Positions 32,952 to 44,188 are shown, counted from the stretch's first letter. The stretch: DNA of 64,000 nt from Bombyx mori (GCF_030269925.1 NC_085133.1:6468001-6532000), one strand, 5' to 3'. Made by a program: numbers and translations. The notes: generated from the sequence alone by a model not told the origin.

Positions 32952-33279
32952 CTTATACCTTTAAACGAGCAATTCTTGTATATATATATATATATAATCT
33001 GAATCTCGGAAACGGCTCCAGCGATTTTCATAAAATGTAGTATACAGGGGATTTCGGGGGCGATAAATTCGATCTAGCTACGATTTATTTTCAGAAAATG
33101 TTGTTTTTTTCGTGTTTTCAATAATCAACTTTATCGATAATCAACTTTATGACTCTTCCCGACATCTATTGGCGAATAATAACACTATTTTTCTTAATTG
33201 AGAGCAACTAACTGCTTTAAAGACACAACAAGATGGCGTTATAAAAAAAAATACCGAGTAAAGCTTGGTCATCATCTAG
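32952..33279 (+). mobile_element. Helitron-like repeat, family C
   Basis: The start TATACCTTTAAACGAGC and the CATCTAG-T end are as in the copy at 25781. It contains an extra 20-bp duplication (AATCAACTTTATCGATAATC) and the longer 3' stretch GATGGCGTTATAAA...ACCGAGTAAAGC that the 25781 copy lacks. Confidence 0.65.
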
Positions 33280-33855
33280 TATTAATTATACTCAAAAGTT
33301 GCATTACTAAAAAAACAACCAAATTCAGGTCATCGGTTCAAAGTCACTTTGTCGCAGCGATCTAACAGCGCTCTATTGATTTTGATTTGATGTCATTTTA
33401 AAAGAGCGACGTTCGCGTAGACGGTTTTAACAGAATCGCACTGCTGAAATATTTCACTAAGAGCATAACTGACACTTTATCATAAACATAGTGCATTGCT
33501 GACACATTCCAGAGACTTCTTACGAGCTGTCACTTTCAAAGTACTCTTTACATAATATATATACAATGGAACCATGATTTGTCGCAAATCTGAATCAGTT
33601 CAGTGGAGAATGTTACGTCCGCTTTCGAGAAAAGTACATTTAAGAAATCAGCCTTGCATTTTTCACGATTAAAACTCGTGTGAGTTCAAAAGATAATTTT
33701 TGCGATGGAATTGAACTAAAAATATTTTTTGGGTTTGCGATTTTTATTTAAAAAAAAAAAAAATTACATTCCGATCAATTACTTCAATTAGTCAAGATTG
33801 GAACCTGCCCATCTTTTATGGTGGGTGGCCGTAAAAGGGATTTAGAGCGTTTTCA
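33280..33855. other. no recognisable feature
   Basis: Non-repetitive AT-rich DNA ending in an A-run at 33748-33762. Confidence 0.5.
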
Positions 33856-34100
33856 TTTTTTATTTATTGCTAATGTCTGTGGACGAAGTCACGGCCCTCG
33901 TGATGCTAAGTGGTCACCGGAGCCCACGGACAACGTAAATGCTGCCACCTACCTTAAAACCTGAGTTCTAAGGTCTCAGTTTTTACAGTACAACGGCTGC
34001 CCCACCCTTCGAACCGAAACGCATTATTGCTTCACGGCAAAAATAGGCAGGGTGGTGGTACTCACCCGTGCCGACTCACAAGACGTCCTACCACCAGTAA
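33856..34100 (-). mobile_element. Bm1 SINE, 5'-truncated
   Basis: The 3' body is on the minus strand with moderate divergence (GTGGACGAAGTCACGGCCC, GGTCACCGGAGCCCACGG, GACGTCCTACCACCAG). Confidence 0.85.
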
Positions 34101-34467
34101 TAATAAAATTCCTCCATAAAATACTAGCGTTGTGCGATTACCAGCCAACATGTACTGGTATTTTAAGCTCGTATGGATGAACACCACCTTTCAAGGTATC
34201 TGCCGCGAGCTAATCATGTTTTCCGGTTTGAGTGATGAGAGAGAAGTTCTACAAAACTATTGAGGTTTCGACCTCATACCTCCAAACGTGTGAAGGTATT
34301 CACGTGAGCTCCATTATCTCTACTTCATTATTACTAAGCGTGCTATTCATCTAAGCACTAAAAGAACAGATCTATATATAACATAAACACGTAAACTATA
34401 CATTATTAAATCGTAAAAGTATTTTTATGAAGTCATATAACAGCAAGACCTGTCTGAATATCATGTA
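34101..34467 (+). repeat. old Bm1-like remnant in otherwise unremarkable DNA
   Basis: Between about 34250 and 34365 the order TGAGGTTTCGACCTCATACC, GTGAGCTCCATTATCTC, CATCTAAGCACTAAAAG follows the Bm1 3' third with low identity and may belong to the Bm1-like type embedded in the Helitron next to it. Confidence 0.4.
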
Positions 34468-35916
34468 CTAGCCTTTGCCCGCGACTTCGTCCACGAGGAA
34501 TAGTTAGTTTGGCATAACGCAAAATTTTACCCGCCTCTTTATTTACGTAGAATATCATCTTTATAAAAATACCTTCACAAATAATGCTTTATGTTAGAAG
34601 AAATTTGATTAGCATAAAAAAGTTCTAGAGAGCCAACCTTAATATATAGAAATATGCTGTCGCGGACTTTTTGAAGTGAAACTTCCTTATCGGCGTTGGA
34701 AAAAAATTTACCGTCACATTTTTCGGTTACGCGTCACATTTTTCCGTTACGCGCCATCTTTTAATTAACGGCTGTATGTTCTGAAGTATGGATGCGCATT
34801 TGAGAAACCGACCTCATGTCTCAAGGTGGGTCACGGAATACATTTTGTAATTGCAATAATCCCAGGTAACCCACTTAATATCACGTGGACCGTGCTATTA
34901 TTGTTATTACGTAAAATAATAGGAAGAAAAGTACCAGGGTATTATGATATCAAAGAGATGTATTATTATAACTTTACTCTGACGTACAGCCTTCTTTATT
35001 AATTAACGGCTGTATGTTCTGAAGTATGGATTCCGATTTGAGAAATTGACCTCATGTCTCCAGGTGGATTACGGAAATCATTTTGTAATTCCAATAATCT
35101 CAGGGAGCCCACTTAATAATATCACGTGGACCGTGCTATTTATTACTGTTATTACGTAAAATAATAGGAAGAAAAGTACCAGGGTATTATGATAGCAAAG
35201 AGATTTATTAATAATTAACGGCGGTATGTTCTGAAGCATGGTTTCGGATTTGAGAAATCGACCTCATGTCTCAAGGTGGGTCAAACTTCACGAACCTCAG
35301 GAACCCCATTTAACACCACGTGGACCGTGCTATTATTATTAATTTATAGGAAGAAAAGTACCAGGGTATTATGATATCAAAGAGATGTATTATTAAAATG
35401 CTGTAATAATCTTAGTAGCAAAAAGGTAAAGTGAAATAATTGTATTATTTGTATTCATGTCTATGATAATAAAATCCTTTTGTTTAAACTTTATCTAATT
35501 TAACTTTATTTAACCAATTTCTAGAAAGTTGCATGTAGATCATTTTTCGAAAAATAAGGCCATAAACAAGTTTCACTTCTTACGTGTGTACACTAGTACA
35601 CGCACACATTTTTTTTTTTTTTTTTAGATCTTTTAAGGGGGAACAATTCTCTTATACATTATTTTAGCGAAACTTTAAACGTTTCCGCAGAGCACGCAGT
35701 GGAAGCTTTCAAAAAGGAAAAAACCCCAATTTTTAACATACTTTATTGGTGCTCTAATTGCATTGGTCTCAGCGTGATGTTATATAGCCTATATATAGCT
35801 TTTCTCGATAAAAGGGCTATCTAACTCTGAAAAAATTCTTAAAATCGGACCAGTAGTTCCTGAGATTAGCGCGTTCAAACAAACAAACTCTTCAGCTTTA
35901 TAATATTAAGTATAGA
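34468..35916 (-). mobile_element. long Helitron, family D, containing a triplicated module
   Basis: The 3' end on the minus strand is GACGAAGTCGCGGGCAAAGG-CTAG (34468-34471); the 5' end is TC-TATACTTAATATTATAAAG (to 35916). The outer parts (34468-34672 and about 35605-35916) match the short copy at 44525-44966 end to end, so that copy lacks the 930 bp between. The extra DNA contains three tandem units (34763-35390). No helicase or Rep motif is visible, so this is a long non-autonomous form. Confidence 0.72.
34763..35390 (+). repeat. three tandem 180-235-bp units with Bm1-like text
   Basis: Each unit starts ATTAACGGCTGTATGTTCTG (third: GCGGTATG), runs through CGACCTCATGTCTCAAGGTG and CACGTGGACCGTGCTATTAT to GGAAGAAAAGTACCAGGGTA. 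Units begin near 34763, 34999 and 35215. The middle resembles the Bm1 3' end. Units 1 and 2 are longest; the third lacks part of the centre. Confidence 0.8.
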
Positions 35917-36224
35917 TATAGATCTTTCGTTGATTTTATGACTACTGTTTTCATGCGAGCATCCTTCGCAATTTAAACACAGCGATGCTCACCGTGGCTC
36001 TGGTGCTTAGAAAATACTTTCACGGAGCGATTAAAACAATAGATTCACACATCATGTCACAATGAAATACGAATCTTTGATGTTTAGTGGAATTCGTTCG
36101 TGAACATATGTGGGGCACGAATTTACTTACAAAACTTATTATTAGCCAGAGGATTCGTATTACATCATCAATCGATACGAATATATTCGAATGAATGTCC
36201 TTACCTTAATCTCCTGACCTATAA

Positions 36225-36420
36225 AACTTTTGAAAGATTGATTGTGGTGGGCAAGGTAGAAGAGAAAAGACCCGCCGGCCGGCCACCAAACCGTTGGTAG
36301 GATCAGATAACTGCGCTCACTGGACTCTCTGTTGCGAACGCCCTGAGAGAAGCCGAAAACCGAAGCAAAGGGAACTGAAGCAATGGGAAGGCTGACATAG
36401 CACTTAAGGAGACACAGTCG
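36225..36420 (+). pseudogene. LINE ORF2 C-terminal remnant (GKxEGKRPRGR type), nonsense-mutated
   Basis: The frame reads FERLIVVGKVEEKRPAGRPP, NRW, a stop, then DQITALTGLSVANALREAEN. It lines up with the remnants at 39683 and 55019. An in-frame TAG and a deletion near the end show it is dead. Confidence 0.7.
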
Positions 36421-36732
36421 TCGACGCTTAGATTTAGCTCGCATTAATCTTTATTTAGCTCGTATCTCTTAGTGTGACACGAGTGTATCGCAGCCGGACG
36501 AGCACGTAGGGACCCCTTTAGCTCCACCGACACGCCTTAAGGTACCGTGCCTCATTATAATTTATGGATGTCCTCCGCTTTGCACCTCGAATGCTAAGTT
36601 TCACGATGAAAGGGTCAGCCGCTCGGTTTAGGATTAAGTAGATTTTGTTCCGTATAATTCGGATGCGATATATCAAAACGGACCTCGGTTTTTTTTTTGC
36701 TTCTAACCCATTAGTACATTTATATTCCTGCA

Positions 36733-37032
36733 CTAGGTGACCCGGCAAGCTTCATAGTGCCTCAATCGATAAATAAAATACCTAAACTTTTGTATAAAAT
36801 AAACTTAAAACAAACAAAAGGAATCCGTCCGACGGGGGACACATCAAAGGAAAAACAAAACTGTTATTTTTATTTAATTCCGAGCATTTTCATTCATTTA
36901 TCTACCTTTTAAACCTTCTCTGGACTTCCACAAATTATTCAAGACCAAAATTAGCCAAATCGGTCCAGCCGTTCTCGAGTTTTAAGAGAGACTAACGAAC
37001 AGCAATTCATTTTTATATATATAAAAGATAGA
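36733..37032 (-). mobile_element. non-autonomous Helitron, family A
   Basis: On the plus strand it begins CTAGGTGACCCGGCAAGCTTC and ends in a TATATATAAAAGATAGA run. It holds the full-length centre, including TCCGTCCGACGGGGGACACA. Followed by a small AAGATAGAAGAT tandem. Confidence 0.78.
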
Positions 37033-37156
37033 AGATAAAAGATAGAAGATTATTGATACGTTAATTTTATCACCTGCTATCAGTAGCCAAGACCTATATA
37101 TAATCAGGTGAGTTGCGAGAGGTTATGCTTTGGAGGGGCAGAGCCAATGCCTAGCC

Positions 37157-37490
37157 TTAGTAAGGTAGCACGTCGGCTCTCTTAAGTCTTCTAATCGGAT
37201 TTGGCTGCAAGAGCAAGCCGGACAACGGGTTTGGGTGAATGGCCAAGCGGTTCTTATAGTTGGCTGAGTATCGTTTAACTTCATCCAATATGGTTGGGAT
37301 TTCTAAGTACTCCTACGAGAGTACCCTCAGGATACTGTTTTCAGCTCTTTGGAGGCACATAATGTTGGATTTGCTGGCTGTCGAACACATCCAACTGTGT
37401 TGGATAATACGTCCATATCGGTTTTATTATTGAGCAATACACCCTCAGCTTATTGGATAAGGATAAGGCAGTCTGTTTACCAAAAACCAA
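37157..37490 (-). pseudogene. Jockey-type LINE reverse transcriptase C-terminus
   Basis: Minus-strand reading gives LSNKLRVYCSIIKPIWTY (the conserved block after the RT domain) and, in another frame, DEVKRYSANYKNRLAIHPNP, then LSGLLLQPNPIRRLKRADVL and a stop at 37157-37159. These are standard C-terminal blocks of Jockey-clade ORF2. At least one frameshift and stop lie between them. Confidence 0.75.
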
Positions 37491-37536
37491 AGTAGGTTTT
37501 AAATCTAATGTTAATTTTGTTACGCTTCGATATATG

Positions 37537-37661
37537 TAGACAGCGGCTTGGCTCTGCCCCTAGGATTGCTGAAGTCCATGGGCGACGGTAACCACTCACC
37601 ATCAGGTGGGCCGTATGCTCGTCTGCCTACAAGGGCAATAAAAAAATAAAATAAAAAAAAA
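37537..37661 (+). repeat. LINE 3' tail
   Basis: GTAGACAGCGGCTTGGCTCTG ... GACGGTAACCACTCACCATC ... CTACAAGGGCAATAAAAAA, with an A-rich tail. Confidence 0.77.
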
Positions 37662-37740
37662 GTGGACTTTTCATGTCATCCTTCGATCCAAGTGAAATCT
37701 TGTTAATAGGTAATTAAAAACTATTTGTAAATCATTTTTT

Positions 37741-38136
37741 GGAACGAAGTTCCTTATGGGACGATGCGGAGGGGTACCCAAATCGGGAAAAAGCGTCCGT
37801 AACGTAAGATTATTATTATTTATGTATAGTCTTAGTATGATGGCTATAAAGTGTCTAATGTATAGTCTACGTGATGACGGTTATTACTATTATTCATTTA
37901 AATAGCTGTTTCTTAGTATATTATTATTATATATTTTTTATAAATCATTGTGAATAAAATAAAATTGGTAACTTTGTAAAATAGTTCTTTTTTATTTTTA
38001 TCAATATAAAAATCTTAATAAAAAATGTATACCCGAATAATTATTTTCTTTACACCTCGAATAGAACTTAAAAATCTTAAAATTAATATTTTTATAACAA
38101 GGAACTTCGTTCCTATCCGGTGTCCCACGACACCAA
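37741..38136 (+). mobile_element. unclassified GGAACGAAGTTCC element, copy 2
   Basis: The left end is GGAACGAAGTTCCTTATGGG; near the right end is the inverted counterpart AAGGAACTTCGTTCC, followed by TATCCGGTGTCCCACGACAC. The middle (about 37825-38040) differs from the copies at 19250 and 54536, so it is a deletion or replacement variant. T-runs flank both ends. Confidence 0.72.
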
Positions 38137-38712
38137 CAATTTTTTTTTTTTAAATATTTAGTATTCGAAATTCTGTGCTGTAAAAATAGTTGCAATAGAT
38201 AAACGGTTTCTTAATTTCAAAACAACGGTAATGTAACGCGAATTCACTCACACAACAGGTGCACGAAAGTCGCTGACATATGTACCTTTACATTTGCAAA
38301 ACGACGCATGCGTTATAAAGCGCTTTTTAATTAGTCAATTCGCTTGCTGCCCGCGTTTCTCGCAGCCAGAGGCCACAGCTAATGACAACGAGTATTGTTC
38401 TGCGCGGCTTATAAGCCGAGGCGTAAGAAACGCGGCGTGAGTGGGCACCCTAATGGCCTGCTAATGCGAACTTTGGTGTTGCCTATCCGATGATTTGTCG
38501 TTGAATATTAATTTGTTTGTATCGAGGACTCGGGCGGCGGACAGTGATCGATTGCGTTTTAAGTGATGATTTCATTACGTTTTCGCGGGTTTTTTTTTTT
38601 TTCGTCTGTCCGAGCCGTTTTTGAATGATTTATGAGAGCTTGTTTAATAGTTTACGGAATTTAAAGGAATTTTATTTCATCGATACTCCTATTGAATTAA
38701 AATAGCAGTTAA
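38137..38712. other. no repeat recognised; moderately GC-rich
   Basis: Contains patches such as CTGCCCGCGTTTCTCGCAGCC and CGGGCGGCGGACAG (38345-38545). No coding frame stands out. Confidence 0.4.
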
Positions 38713-38990
38713 AGTACTTAACGAACGTTCACGATTGAATTCCACGGTGAAGGAATAACAACGTGTAATAAAAAGCAAACCCGAAAAATTATTATTTGCG
38801 TAATTACTGGTGGTAGGACCTCTTGTGAGTCCGCCTGGGTAGGTATCAACACCCTGCCTATTTCTGCCGTGAAGCAGTAAAGCATTTCGGTTTGAAGGGG
38901 GGGCAACCGTTGTAACTATACTAAGATCTTAGAACTTATATCTCAAGGTGGGTGGCGTATTTACGTCATAGATGTCTATGGGCTCCAGTA
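38713..38990 (+). mobile_element. Bm1 SINE, both ends missing
   Basis: It starts at ACTTAACGAACGTTCACGATTG, upstream of the body, and is cut off after GGGCTCCAGTA, losing the 3' end. The sequence beyond is unrelated, so either a deletion or a later insertion removed the tail. Confidence 0.87.
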
Positions 38991-39049
38991 CGCTCCCGTC
39001 TAATATTTTCCCTATTCGAGATTTGAAAAACAAATATATAAGTATCAGA

Positions 39050-39115
39050 CATGAACAAGTATAATACCAAGTATAATAGTAAGTATAATACCAATATAAT
39101 ACCAAGATAAGACCA
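39050..39115 (+). repeat. imperfect tandem AAGTATAATACC repeat
   Basis: Four or five units of AAGTATAATACC or AATATAATACC in a row, with small changes. Confidence 0.75.
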
Positions 39116-39682
39116 AAGTGTATTCTATTTAGACACTGACATTGGCCGAGATAGGGTCCGGGACTACGCAGCGAAGTCAAGTTCACTATCCACACAAACA
39201 AGACGATCTAAAATAAAGCCTTAATAAAGTAATACAAAAAGTAATAATTAGTTTAGATCTACAACAAGATACTACCAAACTATGCTACTGAATTTTTATA
39301 CCCTTAAGAAAAATGACAGAAATCGTTTTGCTCTGTATAAGAGATATTTAGCAGTAGGTACATAAATTATTATCAGACAAACAAACCTATGTGAGGATGA
39401 GGTATTTGTTTCTGGCCTTTTAATTTTTATAATGTAAGACCAAATCTAAAAAAAGAAATTTGATTAGATTTTACAATGTTACGTGAAAATGACACCGCAA
39501 TGCACAAAGCAAAGTAAACCATAAGTTAATGTCTTAAAACTTTTTTTTTTAAGTGCTATGTTTTCATTTCAAACACTTGCAATTGTTTTCCATCCAATAT
39601 ATTATATGTACATATTAGTAACAAAGAGCTTAACAAAATTAGAATCTTAATATTATGTATCTCTCTCTCTTCGATCGGTCCC
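39116..39682. other. no recognisable feature
   Basis: AT-rich; the 90-aa frame 38929-39201 (minus) is a chance joining of Bm1 and tandem-repeat sequence. Confidence 0.5.
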
Positions 39683-39880
39683 TCACTGCTGAGGATCGTG
39701 ACTCCGTCCGATTTCGTCAACCAACTGTCTCCATCGATCCCGCCCTGCAGCCCGGTGGAGTGCGTCGCTGATAGGTATCCCCAGTTCCTCCGCTATTTGG
39801 TCCGACCATCGTTTGGGACCTCTACCCCTAGGCCTTTTTCCCTCTATTTTACCGGTCACCACAAGGCGTTCCAAATTGCT
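39683..39880 (-). pseudogene. LINE ORF2 C-terminal remnant (GKIEGKRPRGR type)
   Basis: The frame reads ERLVVTGKIEGKRPRGRGPK, RWSDQIAEELGIPISDAL, DRWRQLVDEIGRSHDPQQ, stop, with no interruption. This is the conserved C-terminal tail of a non-LTR retrotransposon ORF2 (probably RTE-like), best preserved of the four related ends in the window. The rest of the ORF is missing, as expected for 5' truncation. Confidence 0.78.
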
Positions 39881-40189
39881 TATTATTATGTATAAATAGC
39901 TTAATTACTTTGGGATCACATAAAAGTAATATAATATTATTATTAGAATTGACATTAAAAGCTGTAGGTATTTATTTCACAATCATAAAACTAGTCCGTT
40001 TAAAGGGATGTCCATCTTGTCAGAATGAATATATCGATAATAAATAAATTACTGTATTTGAATGTTTTTCCAATTAAAAAAAAAATTTTGCTCAATAAGT
40101 TTCTGAGTGTTTTTCATTATTCATTCTGTCGTAGAATTTACATTGGAAGCCTGCAGCAGCAGCAGCGATTTTTAAAACATTTAGATTTT

Positions 40190-40378
40190 TTTTTCCTACC
40201 TATGCTGATAGCCTTGAGAGGCTATTTCAGCTTCACCCTAACGTTTGTAGGTGAGCTCGCGGGGCTCAACCGGAGAGTTGCTAACACTGACCCTAGCAAG
40301 AGTAGTGCTTCGCAGAATCTACCACCGGATCGGAAACGCGACCCACTGAGAAGATCCGGCGAGAAACTCAGTGGGCTG
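40190..40378 (+). repeat. unclassified interspersed repeat, pairs with 21225-21420
   Basis: GATAGCCTTGAGAGGCTATTTC ... AGGTGAGCTCGCGGGGCTCA ... TACCACCGGATCGGAAACGC ... AGAAACTCAGTGGGCTG. The first part has a hairpin (AGCCTTGAGAGGCT). It is preceded by a short GCAGCAGCAGCAG run. Confidence 0.6.
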
Positions 40379-41402
40379 TAGAATTTAATATTCGCTTCTA
40401 ATTAAAAATAAATAAGGTCGCAATTATATAGACATGGGAAACTGGCTTAACGACCAGTGAAATGACAGCGAGTTTTGGTTGTGCGACAAAAACGCTGGCG
40501 ACAAATTGAGTGGGTCGACCAAGCGGATCGTCATTGTCACATACGAAGAAAAGAAGTGTGGCGCCAGTGTTAGCAGGTAGCGAGAGAGAGAGAGTCCTCA
40601 ACAATATTTGTACAAATCAAAATTTCTATACGCGAATTGGGGCTTAACTCATTATTCGAACGTAGTTAAATTTTGTATATCGTAGTGATATTTAGGGTTG
40701 CTAAATTAAAAAAAAAAACTTGATGTTAATCATGATTTCCATTCTTAAAAAAACTTAATCTAATTATTTCAATTGTAAATTTTTTGTTTTCACGATAACG
40801 CCAATGCCTTTCAATTAGTCGCGAACTCCGTAAACTTAAACAAAACATAAGACTGGTCGGTGATGACCACCACAAGAATTCTTTCCGTAATTAATGAAGA
40901 TGTGATTGTTTCGGACGTGGCTCATTGTCCCCTAAACACGGCCATCTTATATAGTCCCGTAATGAATCGATCGTAAAACTCGATATCGATATATCGATAC
41001 TCGTTTTCATTGAATGAGATTTACGATGCTTATGCGTGCGAATTGGCGGGCAGTTCGAGTGCTCGAGTGTCAAATTTTATGGGGTATTCAAAAATCGAAT
41101 TGTAAATTTCGAATGTGTTCGATTAATTGCTTGTTTTGCGCGTTTTATTTATTATGATTAATGTTTCATTTTAGTACGCGTCAATGGCGTCTGAAGAATA
41201 CGTGGTTTCATTAAACACGTGGTTTGTCGGTATTGACAATAAAATGAATCTAAATTTCAGTTTTATTATATAGAAAGGTACATTGACCTGCATTAAGGTA
41301 TCGTCAAGCATTTTCATAATTGACACTTAGATTTTTGGATAATAGATGGCAGATGTTTCATGTTGTGTGCATTTTTATTTTAAATAATTTTTTATCTTAT
41401 TA
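40379..41402. other. about 1 kb without identified elements; ATCGAT cluster
   Basis: TCGATATCGATATATCGATA lies at about 40979-40998, the densest ATCGAT cluster in the window, next to CGGCCATCTTATATAG. No gene is visible. Confidence 0.4.
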
Positions 41403-41684
41403 TTTTATACCTTTAAACGAGGAATTCTTGTATATATATAATCTGAATCTCGGAAACGGCTCCAACGATTTTCATAAAATTTAGTATACAGGGGATTTCG
41501 GGGGCGATAAATCGATCTAGCTACGATTTATTTTCAGAAAATGTTGTTTTATTCGTGTTTTCAATAATCAACTCTTCCCGACATCTATTGGCGAATAATA
41601 ATACTATTTTTCTTAATTGAGGGCAACTAACCGCTTTAAAAACAACAAGATGGCGTTATCAACAAGATGGCGGTCATCGTCTAG
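41403..41684 (+). mobile_element. Helitron-like repeat, family C
   Basis: TTTATACCTTTAAACGAGG start and CGTCTAG-T end; near the 3' end AACAAGATGGCG is duplicated. Confidence 0.65.
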
Positions 41685-42010
41685 TTTATTTAAATGACAG
41701 CAATTTACGAAATTTATGTCACGCAACTAATTCTATAAAGATGCATGTTTTTTATACTTTAACATTAGCAAAATATCGACAACAAGATACACATCACTAA
41801 ATTTGAAATGAGCAGTGCAGAGCGCATGCCGGCCCTCTTAATGCGGCCTTTAATTACGTTTTAATCGTTTTTCGTCTTCGAAATGTTTCGGAGGCTTCTT
41901 GGAAACGAGACTAAGGACCATGGTGTTGTTTTTAGCGTTACATTGTGGCCGATCTACATTCCGTTTCGATTTAAATATAAAGGGCACATTGTTGTCTTAA
42001 CATTTTAGAA

Positions 42011-42434
42011 TCTATATATTATTAATACGTGAAGCAAAAACTTTGTATCCCTTTTTACGTAAATTGCGCGGACGGAGCATGAAATTTTCCACACTTATAG
42101 AGAATATAGAGAAGAAGTGCACAATGCTAATATTTTTTTTAAATATTGCATAAAAGATATATTAAATCAATAAAGAAAACATTACACACACTACATACCA
42201 TGTATTTGACGCACACACGCATGCATACTATTTATTTATTGTCAAACTTTTGTTCTTCACGTCTGTTGTCAAACTGAGAATAGATTAAATATTGTTTGTC
42301 TTTATTAATATTTTTTTATAGTGTAGCCTTGGCGAAATTTGTGATTATAGAAGTATAAAATTCAATCATAATAGTGTACAAACTTACAATTCCAATTAAT
42401 TATAGTCGAATTTCGACTACTGCGGGACATCTAG
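42011..42434 (+). mobile_element. non-autonomous Helitron, family B (best copy)
   Basis: 5' TC-TATATATTATTAATACG; 3' stem TAGTCGAATTTCGACTA, then CTGCGGGACAT and CTAG followed by T. The direction of this copy fixes the polarity of the family. Confidence 0.84.
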
Positions 42435-43051
42435 TTATCATTGTTTCTTAAGTAGCGAAGAAGAAATTTATGTCAATTATATCGACAGCTCAAGAATATA
42501 AATTTATTAAGGCACTATGGTGTTTTTTGTCGTGTTTATGGTCAGACGAGATTAAAGCCCAGAGGTAACTGAAAACGACTACCCATTATGAGTGATCGAT
42601 GGTGTATGATTACTGCAATCATAATGCAAGTGTTTGGAAGTGAAATATAGGCTACGTGGAAATGACTGTTAGGAAATGTTTGATGCTCTATATTGAATGA
42701 CCTCAAATAGTTAAATAGTTATAAAAAAATCGAGTACAAATCCCACAAGGTCATCTGTTACCAAAATATGATTATAATATGATAATTTAAGTTGACATAT
42801 ATTTATACGATATATCTTAAATTGCGTAGTATAAAGTGGTTAACGGAGCCGGAAATCACAACGCGCATGATGCCGCTCACCTTGAGACACCTCAAAGACT
42901 CAATAATATTTCATAACGGCTATCCCACTCTTCAAACCGGAATACATGCTTCGCGGCAGAAATAGAACGATTCGTGCAGTTCAATGCTTCTTAAGATTCC
43001 CTTGCACGCGTTCTCCTCTACCATTTTAAGCTTAAAATATCTAATCTTTTT
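42435..43051. other. mostly unclassified; old Bm1-like remnant
   Basis: At 42837-42975 (minus) GTGGTTAACGGAGCCGG, CTCACCTTGAGACAC, TATCCCACTCTTCAAACCGG and GCTTCGCGGCAGAAATAG follow Bm1 order with about a quarter of positions changed by eye. Confidence 0.5.
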
Positions 43052-43157
43052 TTATTTTTTTTATTGCTTAGATGGGTGGACGAGCTCACAGCCCACCTGG
43101 TGTTAAGTGGTTACTGGAGCCCATAGACATCCACAACGTCAATGCGCCACCCACCTC
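43052..43157 (-). mobile_element. Bm1 SINE, 3' fragment
   Basis: T-run, TTATTGCTTAGATGGGTGG, GGAGCCCATAGACATCCAC, GCGCCACCCACCTCGG; the match stops there. Confidence 0.88.
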
Positions 43158-43326
43158 GGATCTCAATCTCGGATAATCAATGGAACTCTTTGCTAATTTA
43201 CTTATTAAGATTTTCCTCTTAATTATTTTTGCCTCGCACACTAAACGGAAAAAAAACTAGCTATTTTTCTGATAACACTTGCTTGAATTACTGTTTGTTA
43301 CTCTCGTAACTGTTTATAGAATCTAC

Positions 43327-43822
43327 TTTTTTTATTGCTTAGATGAATGGACAAGCTCACAGCCCACCTGGTGTTAAGTGGTTAATGGAGCCCATAGAAA
43401 TCTACAATGTAAATGCGCCACCTACTTTGGGATATAAGTTCTAAGGTCTCAGTAAAGTTACAACGGCTACCCCGCCTTTCAAACCGAAACGCATTACTGC
43501 TTCACGGCAGAAATAGGCAGGGTGGTGGTACCTACCCGCGCGGACTCACAAGAGATCCTACCACCAGTAATTATGCAAATTATAATTTTGCGGGTTTGAT
43601 TTTTATTGCACGGTGTTATTCCTTCACCGTGGAAGTCAATCGTGAATATTTGTTGAGTACGTATTTCATTAGAAAAATTGGTACCCGCCAGCGAGATTCG
43701 AAAACCAGTGCATCGCTCGCATTACTGCGCATTACGCATTACTGCTTCACGGCAGAAATAGGCAGGGTGGTGGTACCTATCCGCGCGGACCCACAAGAGC
43801 TCCTACCACCAGTGATTTACGC
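43327..43822 (-). mobile_element. Bm1 SINE with a second fused Bm1 fragment
   Basis: From 43327 to about 43720 lies a nearly full unit on the minus strand, including the TTTCATTAGAAAAATTGGTA linker and the tRNA-like B-box region GCGAGATTCGAAAACCAGTG. Where the head should continue, a second Bm1 body fragment begins (43728-43822, GCATTACTGCTTCACGGCAG to CTACCACCAGTGATTTA), in the same orientation. The 145-aa frame across it is not a gene. Confidence 0.88.
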
Positions 43823-44188
43823 TGTGATAAATCGCATTTTAAAAATATGAAAAAAAAACGCATCATTAACACAAAGACAAAAAAAAATCCACAAAACTGC
43901 TTAATTAACACATAACCGTACAGCGCTCTCAATCGTTATAATTAAATGTGCTTAAAGCGCATCCCTCTAACAGATCACGAATTAAGATAACGACGCTATT
44001 TCTTAACAAATTTAACGCGCAAAGAAGATCGCATTATGCCATTTAATTAATCTCACACTTTCGTGTTATGAAGACGCAATAAAAGCAATCGCACTGAACA
44101 ATGGAGGCGAAGACTTAAAAGCCGGTAAATTAAGTTATTTTTCGGAAGCCAAATATAATGTGTCATTAATGGTGACGCTTTGTTACAG
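43823..44188. other. upstream flank of the host exon
   Basis: No repeat is recognised. It ends in a plausible splice acceptor (CTTTGTTACAG, AG at 44187-44188). If transcription instead starts within this stretch it would hold the promoter, but no convincing TATA box is placed. Confidence 0.4.

Noticed and set aside
34763..35390. CRISPR-like or satellite array
   Set aside because: Only three long units with no spacers, set inside a Helitron; a CRISPR array is not expected in an insect genome.
43413..43850. 145-aa reading frame
   Set aside because: It lies across two fused Bm1 copies on their antisense strand; the frame is a by-product of SINE sequence.
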